Positions 25,116-34,500 of a stretch of 64,000 bases of DNA are shown in pieces (the stretch's first letter is position 1; the number at the start of each line of letters is the position of its first letter). Both the position numbers and the translations under genes were made by a program. Below the pieces are notes generated by a model. It saw only the letters and a list, made by a program, of their open reading frames with translations. It had not been told where the DNA came from and did no database searches. This DNA comes from Streptomyces sp. NBC_01210 (GTDB lineage Bacteria > Actinomycetota > Actinomycetes > Streptomycetales > Streptomycetaceae). Where the stretch lies: assembly GCF_036010325.1 (NCBI RefSeq), contig NZ_CP108549.1, forward strand, positions 7,192,001 through 7,256,000, written 5' to 3'.

Positions 25116-25142
25116 ACCCGTACGCTGACTCGGCGTACGGGT
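25116..25142. promoter_or_regulatory. Inverted repeat ACCCGTACGC-N7-GCGTACGGGT in XRE/HATPase divergent promoter
   Basis: Perfect ten-base arms separated by seven bases lie 45 bases before the HATPase start. A further direct copy of TTACCCGTAC occurs at 25092-25101. The placement between an XRE gene and a divergent gene suggests an operator for the XRE protein. Confidence 0.55.
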
Positions 25143-25186
25143 TCCTGATCTGGGGGAACGCGGCTCCCGGCGGCCACCGTGGTCGC

Positions 25187-25630
25187 ATGCACGCACCCAG
25201 CCCCCAACAGCCCCTCACCGTACGTGTGTTCACCCAGCGCTTCAGTGCCACCCGTCGCGGCGCCCGGCTCGCCAGGCGCCTCGCGCTCCACCAACTGCAC
25301 GTCTGGGGCATCCCGTACGACTCCGAGCACTCCGACACCACCGCCGTGCTCGTCGCGGAACTCGCCGCGAATGCGGCGACCCACGGGCGCGTACCCGGCC
25401 GGGACTTCGAGCTGACGCTCACTCTCAGCCCGGACACGCTCCGGATCGAGGTCTCCGACACCCGTACCGAGCAGCGACCGCCCCACCCGGGAGACGTACC
25501 GCCGCTGCCACCCCTGGCCGAATCCGGCCGCGGCCTCGTCCTCGTCGAGGCGCTCGCCTGCCGGTGGGAGGTCCTGGAGCGCGGAGGACTCGGGAAGACC
25601 GTTCGCGCGGAGCTCGATCTCCCCGGCTGA
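25187..25630 (+). CDS. HATPase (SpoIIAB/RsbW-like) ATP-binding protein
   Basis: 147 residues. The GHKL fold is shown by the N-box VAELAANAATHG (E58, N62), the G1 box IEVSDTR (D91) and ESGRGL (112-117). Single-domain proteins like this act as anti-sigma kinases or anti-anti-sigma phosphorylators; Streptomyces has dozens. It is divergent from an XRE/DUF397 pair, a combination seen repeatedly in that genus. No sigma factor is adjacent, so the partner is unknown. No clear ribosome site precedes the ATG. Confidence 0.85.
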   Translation: MHAPSPQQPLTVRVFTQRFSATRRGARLARRLALHQLHVWGIPYDSEHSDTTAVLVAELAANAATHGRVPGRDFELTLTLSPDTLRIEVSDTRTEQRPPHPGDVPPLPPLAESGRGLVLVEALACRWEVLERGGLGKTVRAELDLPG

Positions 25631-26020
25631 CTACTTGGGCTGCAGCAGGTCCCAGCGGTTGCCGTACAGGTCCTCGAAGACCGCGACCGAGCCGTACGGC
25701 TCGTGTCGCGGCTCCTCCAGGAAGCGGACGCCCGCCGCCGTCATCCGCGCGTGGTCGGCCGCGAAGTCCTCGGTGTGCAGGAAGAAGCCGACCCGCCCAC
25801 CCGTCTGCGCGCCGACGCTCGCGCGCTGGACGTCGTCCTTGGCGCGGGCCAGCAGCAGTGCCGAGCCATGGCCCGTGCCGCGCGGGCGGACCACCACCCA
25901 GCGGCTGCCGTCCCCGCGGTCGGTGTCCTCGACCAGTTCGAAGCCGAGGGCGTCGGTGTAGAAGGCGATGGCCTCGTCGTAGTCACGGACGACGAGGGTG
26001 ACCAGGGCGATGTACGACAT
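25631..26020 (-). CDS. VOC (glyoxalase/bleomycin-resistance-like) protein
   Basis: 129 residues. A single VOC unit pair is seen: VTLVVRDYDEAIAFYTDALGFELVED at the start, VGFFLHTEDFAADHARMTAAGVRF in the middle, and GSVAVFEDLYGNRWDLLQP at the end with the metal-ligand Glu. A GTG three codons upstream is an alternative start. The gene abuts the stop codon of the convergent HATPase gene. Substrate is unknown; the closest named types are glyoxalase I-like. Confidence 0.85.
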   Translation of the reverse strand: MSYIALVTLVVRDYDEAIAFYTDALGFELVEDTDRGDGSRWVVVRPRGTGHGSALLLARAKDDVQRASVGAQTGGRVGFFLHTEDFAADHARMTAAGVRFLEEPRHEPYGSVAVFEDLYGNRWDLLQPK

Positions 26021-26069
26021 GTGCACCACGTTATACGTATGACTGTCCCTGCATCAATGCGATGGAACA

Positions 26070-26729
26070 ATGCGCACCATGCATGCGCCGCCGCCCCCGC
26101 CACGCCCGCAGTACCCACCGCACCTCCTGTACCGCGCCCGCGAACTCGCCGTCCCCGGCCGCCGGCTCATCCTGGGCATTGCAGGAGCCCCCGGCGCCGG
26201 GAAGTCGACCCTCGCCGCCCATCTCGTCGAAGCACTCGACGGGCTCGCCGTCCTGGTCCCCATGGACGGTTTCCACCTCGCCCAGGCCGAGCTGGTCCGC
26301 CTGGGCCGCGCCGGCCGCAAAGGCGCACCCGACACCTTCGACGCCGCCGGGTACGCCGCCCTGCTCGCCCGGCTGCGCGTCCCCGCCCCGGGCGACACGG
26401 TCTACGCACCCGCCTTCGACCGCGCCCTGGAGGAATCCGTCGCCGGCAGCATTCCGGTCGACCCCGGCACCCCCCTCGTCGTCACCGAGGGCAACTACCT
26501 CCTGCACGACGAAGGCCCCTGGGCGCAGGTCAGGCCTCTCCTCGACGAGGTCTGGTACCTGGAGATCGACGATGCGGTACGCGTACGCCGCCTCGTCGAC
26601 CGGCATGTGCGGTTCGGCAAACAGCGGGCGTACGCCGAACGCTGGGTCCAGGACTCCGACGAGCGCAACGCCCGGCTGGTCGCGCGCGGCCGCAACCGTG
26701 CCGACTTCGTGGTCACACAGGCGCTGTAG
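26070..26729 (+). CDS. P-loop nucleoside/nucleotide kinase family protein (uridine/fructose kinase-like)
   Basis: 219 residues. Walker A GAPGAGKST sits at 39-47, followed by LVPMDGFHLAQAEL (the substrate Asp of the phosphoribulokinase/uridine-kinase superfamily), KGAPDTFD, YAPAFDRALEE, VVTEGNYLL and RRLVDRHVRFGK. The set resembles the YggC/FrcK-type small sugar or pantothenate-like kinases. The first 17 residues are Pro-rich and variable; an internal ATG at 26079 is equally possible. No pathway partner lies next to it, so the substrate is left open. Confidence 0.8.
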   Translation: MRTMHAPPPPPRPQYPPHLLYRARELAVPGRRLILGIAGAPGAGKSTLAAHLVEALDGLAVLVPMDGFHLAQAELVRLGRAGRKGAPDTFDAAGYAALLARLRVPAPGDTVYAPAFDRALEESVAGSIPVDPGTPLVVTEGNYLLHDEGPWAQVRPLLDEVWYLEIDDAVRVRRLVDRHVRFGKQRAYAERWVQDSDERNARLVARGRNRADFVVTQAL

Positions 26730-26781
26730 CGGACGCTCGGTACGCTCGAGGTCCTGGTACGCGATGCGGAAGGCGGTTGAC

Positions 26782-27735
26782 GTGGGGCTGTTCCGGCGAG
26801 GGCCGAAACGTGACGGACGCGATGCACCCCGGGACCCCGAGTTCGACTACTTCTCGGAAAACGAGGGCGCACGCTTCCGCGCCCAGGTCCGGGAAGCCTT
26901 CGCCGAACAGGGCCTGGAAGTCACCGTGTACGCGGACGTGGTGTCCGACAGCGGCGGCCGCCAGTTCGGGCTGGGCAATCTCGCCGCCGTCTGCCACAAC
27001 GACGACCGCGGGCCGCGATCCTGGCCCGAACTGGTCCGGCAGCACGTCGGGATGGTGCTGCGCACCATGGACGCGCCCTCCGCGCTGGACACCCTGCCGA
27101 CCGAGCAGATCCGTGCCCAGCTCTACCCGCGCGTCGTCGGCGCCGACGGGCTCAATGCGCAGAACTTCGGCTACGCGCGTACCGTCGCGCCCGGCCTGTT
27201 CGAGATCCTCGCGCTCGACCTCCCGGAGAGCGTCATGATGCTCACCGACGAGGCCCTGGAGCCGCTCGGCGACCTGCAGTACCTGCGCGAGCAGGCGCTC
27301 TACAACCTCAGGGGACTGCCCGTCGAGGGCCATGAGACCGTCAAGGACTCCGAGGGCATGCGCTTCGAGGTGGTTCTCGGCGACTCCTTCTACACCGCGA
27401 GTCGCGTCCTGACGCTGGAAAGCGTCGTACGACAGGTCACCGGCGAGCAGCTCACCGCCGACGGAGCCCTGGTGGCGATGCCCTTCCGGCATCAGCTCGC
27501 CTTCCATGCCATCCGCGACACCGGCATGATTTCGGCCCTCAACGCCATGGCCTCGTTCGCGGCCGCCGGCTACGCCGACACGCCCGGTGCCATCAGCCCG
27601 TACGTCTACTGGTGGCGCGACGGCACCCTCACCCAGCTCAGCGACCGTGCCGAGGACGGTGAGAGCCTGCGCATCGTGGTCGGTGACGAATTCCAGGAGC
27701 TGCTGGAGCGGCTGGTGGCCATGGACCAGGAATGA
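26782..27735 (+). CDS. Conserved actinobacterial protein of unknown function
   Basis: 317 residues from GTG, with GGAAGG eight bases upstream. It is a soluble, acidic protein with no signal peptide or membrane span. Regular strand-helix alternation is seen, with HVGMVLRTMDAPSALDTLP, MMLTDEALEPLGDLQYLREQALYNLR, and VAMPFRHQLAFHAIRD in order. The layout recalls DUF1444-type proteins in outline only, and I do not claim that match. It sits between a kinase and an M24 peptidase, all on the plus strand, with 52- and 37-base gaps. Confidence 0.65.
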   Translation: MGLFRRGPKRDGRDAPRDPEFDYFSENEGARFRAQVREAFAEQGLEVTVYADVVSDSGGRQFGLGNLAAVCHNDDRGPRSWPELVRQHVGMVLRTMDAPSALDTLPTEQIRAQLYPRVVGADGLNAQNFGYARTVAPGLFEILALDLPESVMMLTDEALEPLGDLQYLREQALYNLRGLPVEGHETVKDSEGMRFEVVLGDSFYTASRVLTLESVVRQVTGEQLTADGALVAMPFRHQLAFHAIRDTGMISALNAMASFAAAGYADTPGAISPYVYWWRDGTLTQLSDRAEDGESLRIVVGDEFQELLERLVAMDQE

Positions 27736-27772
27736 GCTCGCGCGCCTCACCGCCCGCGGGCAGTATGGCCCC

Positions 27773-28894
27773 ATGCCCACCACGCCCGCACCCTTCACCG
27801 CAGACGACTACCGGGCCCGGATGGCCCGCGCCGCGGACGCCGCCGCCGACGCGGGGCTCGCGGGGGTTCTCGTCGCGCCCGGCCCCGACCTCGTCCATCT
27901 GACCGGCTACCGGCCCGGAATCACCGAGCGGCTCACCGTGCTCGTCCTCGCCGCCGGCCAGGAACCGGTCCTCGTCGTTCCGACCCTGGAGGCGCCGGAC
28001 GCCGAGCGGGCCCCGGGCGCGGCCGCGTTCACCGTGCGCGACTGGACCGACGGCCAGGACCCGTACGCCGCCACCGCCCCGTTGCTGGATGCCGGCGGCC
28101 GCTTCGGCGTCAGCGACAACACCTGGGCGATGCATCTCCTCGGACTGCAGAAGCAGCTGCCCGGCACCTCGTACGTATCGCTGACCAAGGCGCTGCCCAT
28201 GCTGCGTGCCGTGAAGGACGCGCACGAACTGGCCCGGCTCGAGGCGGCAGGAGCCGCCGCCGACGAGACGTACCAGGAAATCCTCAAGGTGCGCTTCGCC
28301 GGGCGCGGGGAGACCGAGGTCGCGGCCGATCTTGCCGCGCTGCTCAAGCAGTTCGGGCACTCGCAGGTCGACTTCACCGTCGTTGGCTCAGGACCGAACG
28401 GCGCCAATCCGCATCACGAGGCGGGCGATCGCACCATCCTCCACGGCGACATGGTCGTCCTCGACTTCGGCGGCCTCAAGCACGGCTACGGCTCCGACAC
28501 CAGCCGTACCGTCCATGTGGGCGAGCCGACCCCCGCCGAGCAGCACGTTCACGACGTCGTACGGGAGGCCCAGCAGGCCGGCTTCGAGGAGGTACGGCCG
28601 GGGGTCGCCTGCCAGGAGATCGACCGGGCCGCCCGCGAAATCATCGAGGAGGCCGGGTACGGCGACCTGTTCATCCACCGCACCGGCCACGGGATCGGCG
28701 TCACCACGCACGAGCCGCCGTACATGATCGAGGGCGAGGAACAGCCGCTGGTCCCCGGCATGTGCTTCTCCGTCGAGCCGGGGATCTATCTTCCCGGCCG
28801 CTTCGGCGTCCGTATCGAGGACATCGTCACGGTCACCGAGGACGGCGGCCGCCGCTTCAACAACACCCCGCGCGAGATGGCCATCGTGGAATAG
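27773..28894 (+). CDS. M24 family Xaa-Pro aminopeptidase-like metallopeptidase
   Basis: 373 residues. An N-terminal creatinase-like domain (about 1-135) precedes the pita-bread M24 domain. Metal ligands are visible in order: VVLDFGG (first Asp), GSDTSRT (second Asp), HRTGHGIGVTTHE (His), SVEPGIY (Glu) and VRIEDIV (Glu). It should remove N-terminal residues next to proline in cytoplasmic peptides. The family is about 360-380 residues, so it is complete. A GC hairpin follows directly after the stop codon. Confidence 0.9.
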   Translation: MPTTPAPFTADDYRARMARAADAAADAGLAGVLVAPGPDLVHLTGYRPGITERLTVLVLAAGQEPVLVVPTLEAPDAERAPGAAAFTVRDWTDGQDPYAATAPLLDAGGRFGVSDNTWAMHLLGLQKQLPGTSYVSLTKALPMLRAVKDAHELARLEAAGAAADETYQEILKVRFAGRGETEVAADLAALLKQFGHSQVDFTVVGSGPNGANPHHEAGDRTILHGDMVVLDFGGLKHGYGSDTSRTVHVGEPTPAEQHVHDVVREAQQAGFEEVRPGVACQEIDRAAREIIEEAGYGDLFIHRTGHGIGVTTHEPPYMIEGEEQPLVPGMCFSVEPGIYLPGRFGVRIEDIVTVTEDGGRRFNNTPREMAIVE

Positions 28895-28950
28895 CCGGGG
28901 CCGCTCCGCCCCGGACCCCGCGCCTCGATCGCCGACGGGGCTTGATTTCC
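28895..28950. repeat. Streptomycete-style intergenic repeat with terminator hairpin
   Basis: CCGGGGC and GCCCCGG (28895-28901 and 28908-28914) form a hairpin, followed by CGCCTCGATCGCCGACGGGGC. The second half resembles CCTCAATCGCCGGCGAGGC at 43633. It fills the gap between the convergent M24 and aldo/keto reductase genes and probably terminates both. Confidence 0.6.
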
Positions 28951-28951
28951 G

Positions 28952-29956
28952 CTACCGCGGATCGTGGTGGCTCAGCCGCGCCAGCATCTCGTACGGATAC
29001 GGCAGCGGCCGCGCGCTCGCCGTGTCCAGCTTCGTCGACTGTTCCGCCGTCAACTCCCAGCCCAGCACCCCCAGATTGTCCGCCAGCTGCTCGGCCGTAC
29101 GCGGGCCGATGATCGGCGCCGTCACCGCCGGACGCTCCAGCAGCCACCGCAGCGCCACCTGCGACGAAGTACGGCCCGTCTCCTCCGCCACTTCGCGCAC
29201 CGCGTCGACCACCCGCCAGGTCTCCTCGGTGTCCCGCTCCCGCCAGCCCTCCTTGCCCGACCGCTCCTGGAACCGGGCCTCGCGCGACGCGACCGGCACC
29301 GAGTCCATGCCGCGCCGGTACTTGCCGGTCAGCCAGCCACCCGCCAGCGGGCTCCATGGAATGACCGCCACCCCCTGCTCCAGGCAGAGCGGCGCCAGCT
29401 CCCACTCCAGCTCTCGGCTGAGCAGGTTGTAGAGCGGCTGAAGGCTGACGTACGGCTCCCAGCCGCGGTGGTGCGCCAGGTCGAGTGAGCGCTGCAGCTG
29501 CGACGGCGTCACATTGCTCGCGCCCACATAGCGGACCTTTCCTGCCTTCACCAGCGTGTCGAGGGTCGCGAGGGTCTCCTCCAGTGGCGTGGTGGCGTCC
29601 CAGATATGGGTCTGGTAGAGATCGATGTAGTCCGTGCCCAGCCGGCGCAGGCTCGCCTCCACGGCCGCGACGATGTGCTTGCGGCTCAGACCGCCGTCGT
29701 TGGGCGCTTCGCCCATCCGCCCCCACACCTTGGTCGCGACGACGAGGTTGTCACGCCTGCGCCCCTTGAGCCAGCGGCCGAGGATCTCCTCCGAGCCGCC
29801 GTGGTCGTACAGATCGGCGGTGTCGATGAAGGTGCCGCCCGCCTCGGTGAAGGCGTCGAGGATCCGATGGCCGCTCGCGTCGTCCGCGAAGCTCATCGTG
29901 CCCAGACACAGCTCGCTGACGCGCAGACCCGTCCTGCCGAGATTGAGTTGCTTCAT
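28952..29956 (-). CDS. Aldo/keto reductase
   Basis: 334 residues. The TIM-barrel AKR tetrad is intact: D45, Y50 ([10 protein letters not shown]), K76 (ATKVWG) and H117 (YQTHIWD). NADPH-binding elements near the C-terminus ([16 protein letters not shown]) match the AKR family related to YajO/YghZ. It reduces aldehydes or ketones in the cytoplasm; substrate unknown. It is convergent with the M24 peptidase gene and reads away from treZ, 42 bases downstream of which it begins... on the same strand. Confidence 0.9.
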   Translation of the reverse strand: MKQLNLGRTGLRVSELCLGTMSFADDASGHRILDAFTEAGGTFIDTADLYDHGGSEEILGRWLKGRRRDNLVVATKVWGRMGEAPNDGGLSRKHIVAAVEASLRRLGTDYIDLYQTHIWDATTPLEETLATLDTLVKAGKVRYVGASNVTPSQLQRSLDLAHHRGWEPYVSLQPLYNLLSRELEWELAPLCLEQGVAVIPWSPLAGGWLTGKYRRGMDSVPVASREARFQERSGKEGWRERDTEETWRVVDAVREVAEETGRTSSQVALRWLLERPAVTAPIIGPRTAEQLADNLGVLGWELTAEQSTKLDTASARPLPYPYEMLARLSHHDPR

Positions 29957-29998
29957 GGCGGCGACATTAGAAGCTGGAGCGGGCTCGATGGCAAGAGG

Positions 29999-31744
29999 TC
30001 ACGCATCGGCCAGCACGACACCGGACTCGGGCGGAAGGTGCAACAGACCGTCCGCGCCGGGAGGTTGGACCGGATCCCAGGCCGCCAGCACCCGGCCGCC
30101 GCCGCCCAGCGGAATCGCGGCAGGATCCTTGGCGAGGTTGACCGCGATCCGCAGATCGCCGCGCCGGTACGCCAGCCAGCGAGCCTCCTCGTCGTACGCC
30201 ACCTTCACCGCCGCCAGGTCCGGATCCGTCAGATCCGACTGCGTACGGCGCAGCGCGATCAGCTCGCGGTGCCAGGCCAGCAGCCGTGCGTGCGGCTCCC
30301 GCTCCCGCTCGGACCGGTCCAGGCAGGAGCGCTCCCTGGTCGACGGCGCCTGCGGGTCTGGGATGTCCTCCTCCGCCCAGCCGTGCGCCGCGAACTCCCG
30401 CCGTCTGCCGTTGCGTACGGCCTCGGCCAGCTCCGGGTCGGTGTGGTCGGTGAAGAACTGCCAGGGCGTACGGGCGCCCCACTCCTCACCCATGAACAGC
30501 ATCGGCGTGAACGGCCCGGTCAGCACCAGTACGGCCGCGCACGCCAGCAGCCCGGGGGAGAGGGTGGCCGAGAGCCGGTCGCCCAGTGCCCGGTTGCCGA
30601 TCTGGTCGTGCGTCTGGGCGTAGCCGAGGAAGCGGTGTGCGGCGGTTCTCGTCATATCGACGGAGCGGCCGTGCGTACGGCCGCGGAAGCTCGAGTACGT
30701 ACCGTCGTGGAAGAAGCCGTGGGTGAGGGTCTTGCCGACTGCCGCCAGCGGAGTGACGGCGAAGTCGGCGTAGTAGCCCTGGGACTCACCGGTCAGCGCG
30801 GTGTGCAGGGCGTGGTGGAAGTCGTCGTTCCACTGGGCGTGCAGACCCAGGCCGCCCGCCTCGCGCGGCGTCGTCGTCCGCGGGTCGCACAGATCCGACT
30901 CGGCGACCAGGAAGAGCGGACGGCCGATCTCACGCGAGAGGGCGTCGACGGCGCCGGAGAGCTCTTCGAGGAAGGTCAGCGCACGCGTGTCGGCGAGGGC
31001 GTGCACCGCGTCGAGACGCAGCCCGTCGAAGTGGAAGTCGCGCAGCCAGGCCAGCGCGCTGCCCAGCAGATACGCGCGGACCTCGTCGGAGCCCGGGGCG
31101 TCGAGATTGACCGCCGAGCCCCAGGGGGTGTGGTGGGTGTCGGTGAAGTACGGGCCGAAGGCCGGCAGGTGGTTTCCGGACGGGCCGAGGTGGTTGTGGA
31201 CCACGTCGAGCACCACTCCGAGACCACGGCCGTGTGCTGTGTCGACAAAGCGCTTGAGCGCCTCGGGCCCGCCGTACGGCTCGTGCACCGCCCACAACGA
31301 CACACCCTCGTAGCCCCAGCCGTGCACGCCGGGAAAGGGACACAGCGGCATCAGCTCGATATGGGTGATCCCCAACTCGGCCAGCTCGCCGAGCCGTTCG
31401 GCCGCGGCGTCCAGCGTGCCCTCGCGGGTGTACGTACCGATGTGCAGCTCGTACAGGACCGCGCCGCCGAGTCCCCGCCCCGCCCAGTCGTTGCGCCAGG
31501 CGTAGGCGCTCTGGTCCACCACCGCACTCAGGCCGTCCGGGCCGTCCGGCTGGCGGCGCGAGCGCGGATCGGGCAGCACGGGCCCGCCGTCCGGCGCGAA
31601 GCCGTAGCGGGCGCCTTCGCCCGCCTCGGCCTCGGCGCTCCACCAGCCCGCACGCCCTTCGGCACGCTCCATCGGGCGCTCCTCGCCTTCCAGCCACAGT
31701 GCGACCCGGTCCTCGGCCTGCGGCGCCCACACCTCGAACAGCAC
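29999..31744 (-). CDS. treZ: Malto-oligosyltrehalose trehalohydrolase
   Basis: 581 residues from a GTG that has GAGGGG six bases upstream; the longer ATG start lacks a good site. The order is an N-terminal carbohydrate-binding Ig-like domain (VLFEVWAPQA), then a GH13 barrel with DVVHNHLG, DGLRLDAVHAL (nucleophile Asp), VAESD (acid/base Glu) and YAQTHDQIGNRAL (third Asp). TreZ cleaves terminal trehalose from maltooligosyltrehalose, the second step after TreY (36554-38914). The three trehalose genes of the window share a strand but are not contiguous. Confidence 0.93.
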   Translation of the reverse strand: MLFEVWAPQAEDRVALWLEGEERPMERAEGRAGWWSAEAEAGEGARYGFAPDGGPVLPDPRSRRQPDGPDGLSAVVDQSAYAWRNDWAGRGLGGAVLYELHIGTYTREGTLDAAAERLGELAELGITHIELMPLCPFPGVHGWGYEGVSLWAVHEPYGGPEALKRFVDTAHGRGLGVVLDVVHNHLGPSGNHLPAFGPYFTDTHHTPWGSAVNLDAPGSDEVRAYLLGSALAWLRDFHFDGLRLDAVHALADTRALTFLEELSGAVDALSREIGRPLFLVAESDLCDPRTTTPREAGGLGLHAQWNDDFHHALHTALTGESQGYYADFAVTPLAAVGKTLTHGFFHDGTYSSFRGRTHGRSVDMTRTAAHRFLGYAQTHDQIGNRALGDRLSATLSPGLLACAAVLVLTGPFTPMLFMGEEWGARTPWQFFTDHTDPELAEAVRNGRRREFAAHGWAEEDIPDPQAPSTRERSCLDRSEREREPHARLLAWHRELIALRRTQSDLTDPDLAAVKVAYDEEARWLAYRRGDLRIAVNLAKDPAAIPLGGGGRVLAAWDPVQPPGADGLLHLPPESGVVLADA

Positions 31745-31833
31745 TGGGGGTCCCCTCGTCGTCGATGCGACCTCCATCCTGGCAAGGACGGGGTCTGGAA
31801 GCGGTGACCTTGGGGCTATTAAGGTCACGAACC

Positions 31834-33216
31834 ATGTCGACGCCAATGCCGCCGCTGCCCGCGTTCCCGCCCGGCTTCCTCTGGGGCGCGTCCGCCTCCG
31901 CCTTCCAGACCGAAGGGGCCGCCGACGCCGACGGCAAGGGGCCCTCGGGTTGGGACGCCTTCGCCGCCCAGGGCCGGATCAAGGACGGCGCCGACGCCTC
32001 GCGCGGCACCGGCTTCCACGCGCGCTATCGCGAGGACGTCGCCCTGCTCGCGGGCCTCGGCGCGGACGCCTTCCGCTTCTCGGTCAGCTGGCCGCGCGTC
32101 GTCCCGGGCGGCAGCGGACCGGTCAATGCCGCAGGACTCGACTTCTACGACCGTCTCGTCGACGAACTGTGTGCCCACGGCATCACGCCCGCGCCCACCC
32201 TCTACCACTGGGACACCCCGCTCCCGCTGGACGAGGCGGGCGGCTGGCTGAACCGGGACACGGCGTTCCGCTTCGCCGAGTACGCCTCCGTCGTCGCCGA
32301 GCGGCTCGCCGACCGCGTCCCGATGTGGATCACCATCAACGAACCGGCCGAGGTCACCCTGCTCGGCTACGCACTGGGCGAGCACGCGCCCGGCAAGCAG
32401 CTCCTCTTCGACGCGCTGCCCGCCGCCCATCACCAGTTGCTCGCCCACGGCCTCGCCGTCCGGGCGCTGCGCGCGGCGGGCGCCGCGAACATCGGCCTCG
32501 CGGTCTCCCACTCGCCCGTACGGACCGCAGGGACCAGCGAGGAGGACCGGTTCGGCGCGGAGCTGTACGACACGATCACCAACTGGATGTTCGCCGACCC
32601 GATCCTCACCGGCAGCTATCCCGACGAGAACTTCGCCGCCCTGATGCCGGGCCCCGTCGCCGAAGACCTCGCCGTCATCTCCGAGCCGCTCGACTGGTAC
32701 GGCGTGAACTACTACCACCCGATGCTCGTCGGCGCGCCCGCCGAGGACGCCCTCGGCGACTTCGCCGGCGTCGGCATGCCCGCCGAACTCCCCTTCGGGC
32801 TGCGGGACATCGAGAGCGACCAGCGCACCGACTTCGGCTGGCCGGTCGTCCCCGACGGGCTGCGCGAGCTGCTCGTGCTCCTCAAGGACCGGTTCGGCGA
32901 CCGGCTGCCGCCGCTCTTCATCACCGAGAACGGCTGCTCGTACGACGGACTCGACGACCAGCGCCGTATCGACTTCCTCGACGCCCATCTTCGCTCACTG
33001 CACGAGGCGATCGACGCGGGAGTCGACGTACGCGGCTACTTCACCTGGTCGCTCACCGACAACATCGAATGGGTCCAGGGCGCGTCCCAGCACTTCGGCC
33101 TCGTCCATGTCGACTACGAGACGCTGGAGCGCACACCCAAGGCCTCGTACGCCTGGTACCGGGACGCCATCGCCGCCCAGAGAACCGCCGCCCGGACGTC
33201 GGACTCACGGCACTGA
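31834..33216 (+). CDS. GH1 family beta-glucosidase
   Basis: 460 residues, normal for GH1. The N-terminus FPPGFLWGASASAFQTEG binds sugar. The acid/base Glu is E170 in TINEP and the nucleophile E365 in ITENG. WSLTDNIEWVQGASQHFGLVHVD closes the barrel. There is no signal peptide, so it should hydrolyse beta-glucosides inside the cell, most likely those imported by the convergent MFS transporter. The start codons of this gene and treZ are 89 bases apart and divergent, so they share a promoter region. Confidence 0.94.
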   Translation: MSTPMPPLPAFPPGFLWGASASAFQTEGAADADGKGPSGWDAFAAQGRIKDGADASRGTGFHARYREDVALLAGLGADAFRFSVSWPRVVPGGSGPVNAAGLDFYDRLVDELCAHGITPAPTLYHWDTPLPLDEAGGWLNRDTAFRFAEYASVVAERLADRVPMWITINEPAEVTLLGYALGEHAPGKQLLFDALPAAHHQLLAHGLAVRALRAAGAANIGLAVSHSPVRTAGTSEEDRFGAELYDTITNWMFADPILTGSYPDENFAALMPGPVAEDLAVISEPLDWYGVNYYHPMLVGAPAEDALGDFAGVGMPAELPFGLRDIESDQRTDFGWPVVPDGLRELLVLLKDRFGDRLPPLFITENGCSYDGLDDQRRIDFLDAHLRSLHEAIDAGVDVRGYFTWSLTDNIEWVQGASQHFGLVHVDYETLERTPKASYAWYRDAIAAQRTAARTSDSRH

Positions 33217-34443
33217 ACGGATCTTCCACACCAGCACACCACCGAGGGCCGTGACCACCGTCGCGGTCAGATACAGCCCGGCGTACCCGCCCGCGTACGC
33301 CACGATCGGCGCGGCCAGAGCCGGGCCGAGGACCTGCGGCGCCGAATTGGCGATATTGATGACGCCCAGATCCTTCGCCCGGTCGCCGGCCTCCGGCAGC
33401 ACCTGTGTGATCAGCGCCTGGTCGACGGCGATGTACACGCCGAAACCGAGCCCGAGCAGCGCCGCCGCACCCATCGCCACCGGCCAGGTGTGCCAGAACG
33501 TCAGCAGCAGCGAGGCCACCGCCATCACCACCGAACCGACCGCGACCAGCGCCTTGCGCCGACCCAGCCGGTCCGAGACGACCCCGCCGGCCACCGCCGT
33601 CACCACCACGCCCGCGGTGTAGAGCAGCGTCAGAATCAGTACGCCCTCCTCCGGATCCGCGTAATGCACCGCGTCTTTGAGGAAATACAGCAGATACAGC
33701 GTGCCCATCGCGTTCCCGAGCATCACCAGGAAACGGGTGAGCCAGGCCCAGCCGAAGTCCGGATACGCCCGCGGACTGACCCAGAAGTCCTTCAGACGCA
33801 CCGACTCCTGTGGGAGAAAGGGGACTTGAGGGTCACGCGTCAGGAGTACGAAAGGCAGCGCGCAGAGCACCACGAGCGCCGCCAGCAGCAGATATCCCGT
33901 CGCGATCCCCGTCACCACCATGGTCACCAGCAGCGCCCCGACGACCAGCCCCAGCGTCTGCGGAATCCCGATGAAGCCGGAGACGGCGGCCCGCTGACGC
34001 ACCGGCACCTGGTCGGGCACGACCGCATTGGTCCCGCCCAGCATTGCGTTCAGCCCGAGCTGCGCCAGACACCAGCCGAGCGCCACCCCGATCACCGTCG
34101 TCTGTGCCGAGGTGACCGCGAGACCCACCGCGCCCAGCACGGCCCCGCCCAGGATCCACGGGCGACGGCGGCCGAAGCGCCCGCTCGTACGGTCCGACAG
34201 CGCACCCGCGAGCGGATTGGCGACGACCGCGACCAGCGCGCCCACCCCGGTCGCCCAGCCGAGCGCGACTTCCTTGCCGGACGGGGCGAGCTCGGCGATC
34301 TGCTCGGCGAGCAGCACCTGGATCGGCGTGAAAAACGCCATGTACAGGCCCAAGTTGGCAAGTACGAGAGCGGAAACCCAGCCGCCGCCGACTCGGATCT
34401 GTGGCTCGGAGTGCAGCTCTTCCGTCGTCTCTTCCGTCGTCAT
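33205..34443 (-). CDS. MFS transporter, sugar (GPH/SLC45-like) type
   Basis: 412 residues with about 12 membrane helices. The loop after helix 2 reads GALSDRTSGRFGRRRPWI, a strong match to the SLC45/glycoside-transporter type of major facilitator. The start ATG at 34443 was chosen over one 15 codons upstream, which would overlap the hairpin at 34459-34497. Its stop codon overlaps the end of the convergent beta-glucosidase by 12 bases. Import of a glucoside or disaccharide for that enzyme is the simple reading, but it is inference. Confidence 0.88.
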   Translation of the reverse strand: MTTEETTEELHSEPQIRVGGGWVSALVLANLGLYMAFFTPIQVLLAEQIAELAPSGKEVALGWATGVGALVAVVANPLAGALSDRTSGRFGRRRPWILGGAVLGAVGLAVTSAQTTVIGVALGWCLAQLGLNAMLGGTNAVVPDQVPVRQRAAVSGFIGIPQTLGLVVGALLVTMVVTGIATGYLLLAALVVLCALPFVLLTRDPQVPFLPQESVRLKDFWVSPRAYPDFGWAWLTRFLVMLGNAMGTLYLLYFLKDAVHYADPEEGVLILTLLYTAGVVVTAVAGGVVSDRLGRRKALVAVGSVVMAVASLLLTFWHTWPVAMGAAALLGLGFGVYIAVDQALITQVLPEAGDRAKDLGVINIANSAPQVLGPALAAPIVAYAGGYAGLYLTATVVTALGGVLVWKIRSVP

Positions 34444-34458
34444 GAGCGGCTCGCCATC

Positions 34459-34497
34459 AGCTCGGGGGTGTCCGGAGCTTACGGACACCCCCGAGCT
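34459..34497 (-). terminator. Strong hairpin terminator of the acetyltransferase gene
   Basis: AGCTCGGGGGTGTCCG and CGGACACCCCCGAGCT pair as a perfect 16-base stem with a seven-base loop. It lies three bases past the acetyltransferase stop and 15 bases before the MFS start, so it ends one unit and could also influence the next. Confidence 0.8.
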
Positions 34498-34500
34498 TGC

